This document shows positions 21,451 through 21,501 of a DNA stretch of 21,501 nt, one piece after another. This DNA is from an uncultured Oscillospiraceae bacterium (GTDB lineage: Bacteria; Bacillota; Clostridia; Oscillospirales; Ruminococcaceae). Each line of letters begins with the position of its first letter. Within the stretch, counting starts at the first letter, position 1. The position numbers were made by a program, and so were the translations under genes. Location: positions 1-21,501 of the forward strand of contig CABUAH010000030.1 of the NCBI GenBank assembly GCA_902489475.1, in the 5' to 3' direction. The notes under the pieces were generated by a model. That model worked only from the letters and a program-made list of their open reading frames with translations, did not search any database and was not told where the DNA came from.

Positions 21451-21501
21451 GGGAGCATAGCTCAGCTGGGAGAGCATCTGCCTTACAAGCAGAGGGTCAC
21501 A
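21451..21501 (+). tRNA. tRNA-Val (anticodon TAC), 5' part
   Basis: GGGAGCA acceptor strand, D-arm AGCTCAGCTGGGAGAGC, anticodon stem TCTGC/GCAGA with loop CTTACAA giving TAC, and the start of the variable region. The T-arm and 3' acceptor strand are beyond the window end. Confidence 0.93.

Overview
The window looks like chromosomal DNA of a low-to-mid GC Gram-positive anaerobe of the Clostridia, probably Ruminococcaceae/Oscillospiraceae. The grounds are strong AGGAGG-type ribosome sites, many sigma-A promoters (TTGACA-17-TATAAT), a 5S rRNA/tRNA cluster, an iron alcohol dehydrogenase behind a Rex-like operator, a VanY-type carboxypeptidase, a Fem-type aminoacyltransferase and a GH10 xylanase. 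The taxonomic placement is inference.

Layout. 1-456: 3' end of a 5S rRNA gene, then tRNA-Lys, tRNA-Glu, an internal terminator, tRNA-Met, tRNA-Trp and the final terminator. 655-1247: an unrecognised gene split by a frameshift. 1580-2257: a DUF421 membrane protein. 2530-4804: a leftward VanY-family carboxypeptidase and a rightward Fem-type transferase, with two copies of a structured non-coding repeat around them (2331-2475 and 3524-3670). 4871-7191: a lipoprotein with two tandem domains and, divergently, the iron alcohol dehydrogenase. 7290-10722: a CmpB-like membrane protein, a membrane-anchored metallophosphoesterase and a DUF975 membrane protein; the last two converge on a shared TTAA stop. 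10901-11956: initiator tRNA, a small hypothetical gene in what may be a remnant inserted at that tRNA, and tRNA-Arg. 12000-13940: metG. 14163-16582: leftward operon TetR, ABC ATPase, FtsX-like permease. 17020-18768: leftward operon of an XRE regulator and a GH10 xylanase. 18967-21345: divergent TetR, ABC ATPase, ABC-2 permease operon. 21390-21501: promoter and 5' part of tRNA-Val.

How the genes relate. The two TetR-ABC operons are parallel modules. Their regulators resemble each other, and each has an inverted repeat at its own promoter, which suggests two self-regulated exporters. Between them lies the most unusual protein of the window: an XRE regulator whose C-terminal half is a run of 15-residue repeats with a cysteine at the same place in each. 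It is in one transcription unit with a xylanase that lacks a signal peptide. Other regulatory features are a Rex-like site over the -10 box of the alcohol dehydrogenase, terminators placed inside the tRNA cluster and inside an opposing gene, and a metG/tRNA-Arg unit with no room for a separate tRNA promoter.
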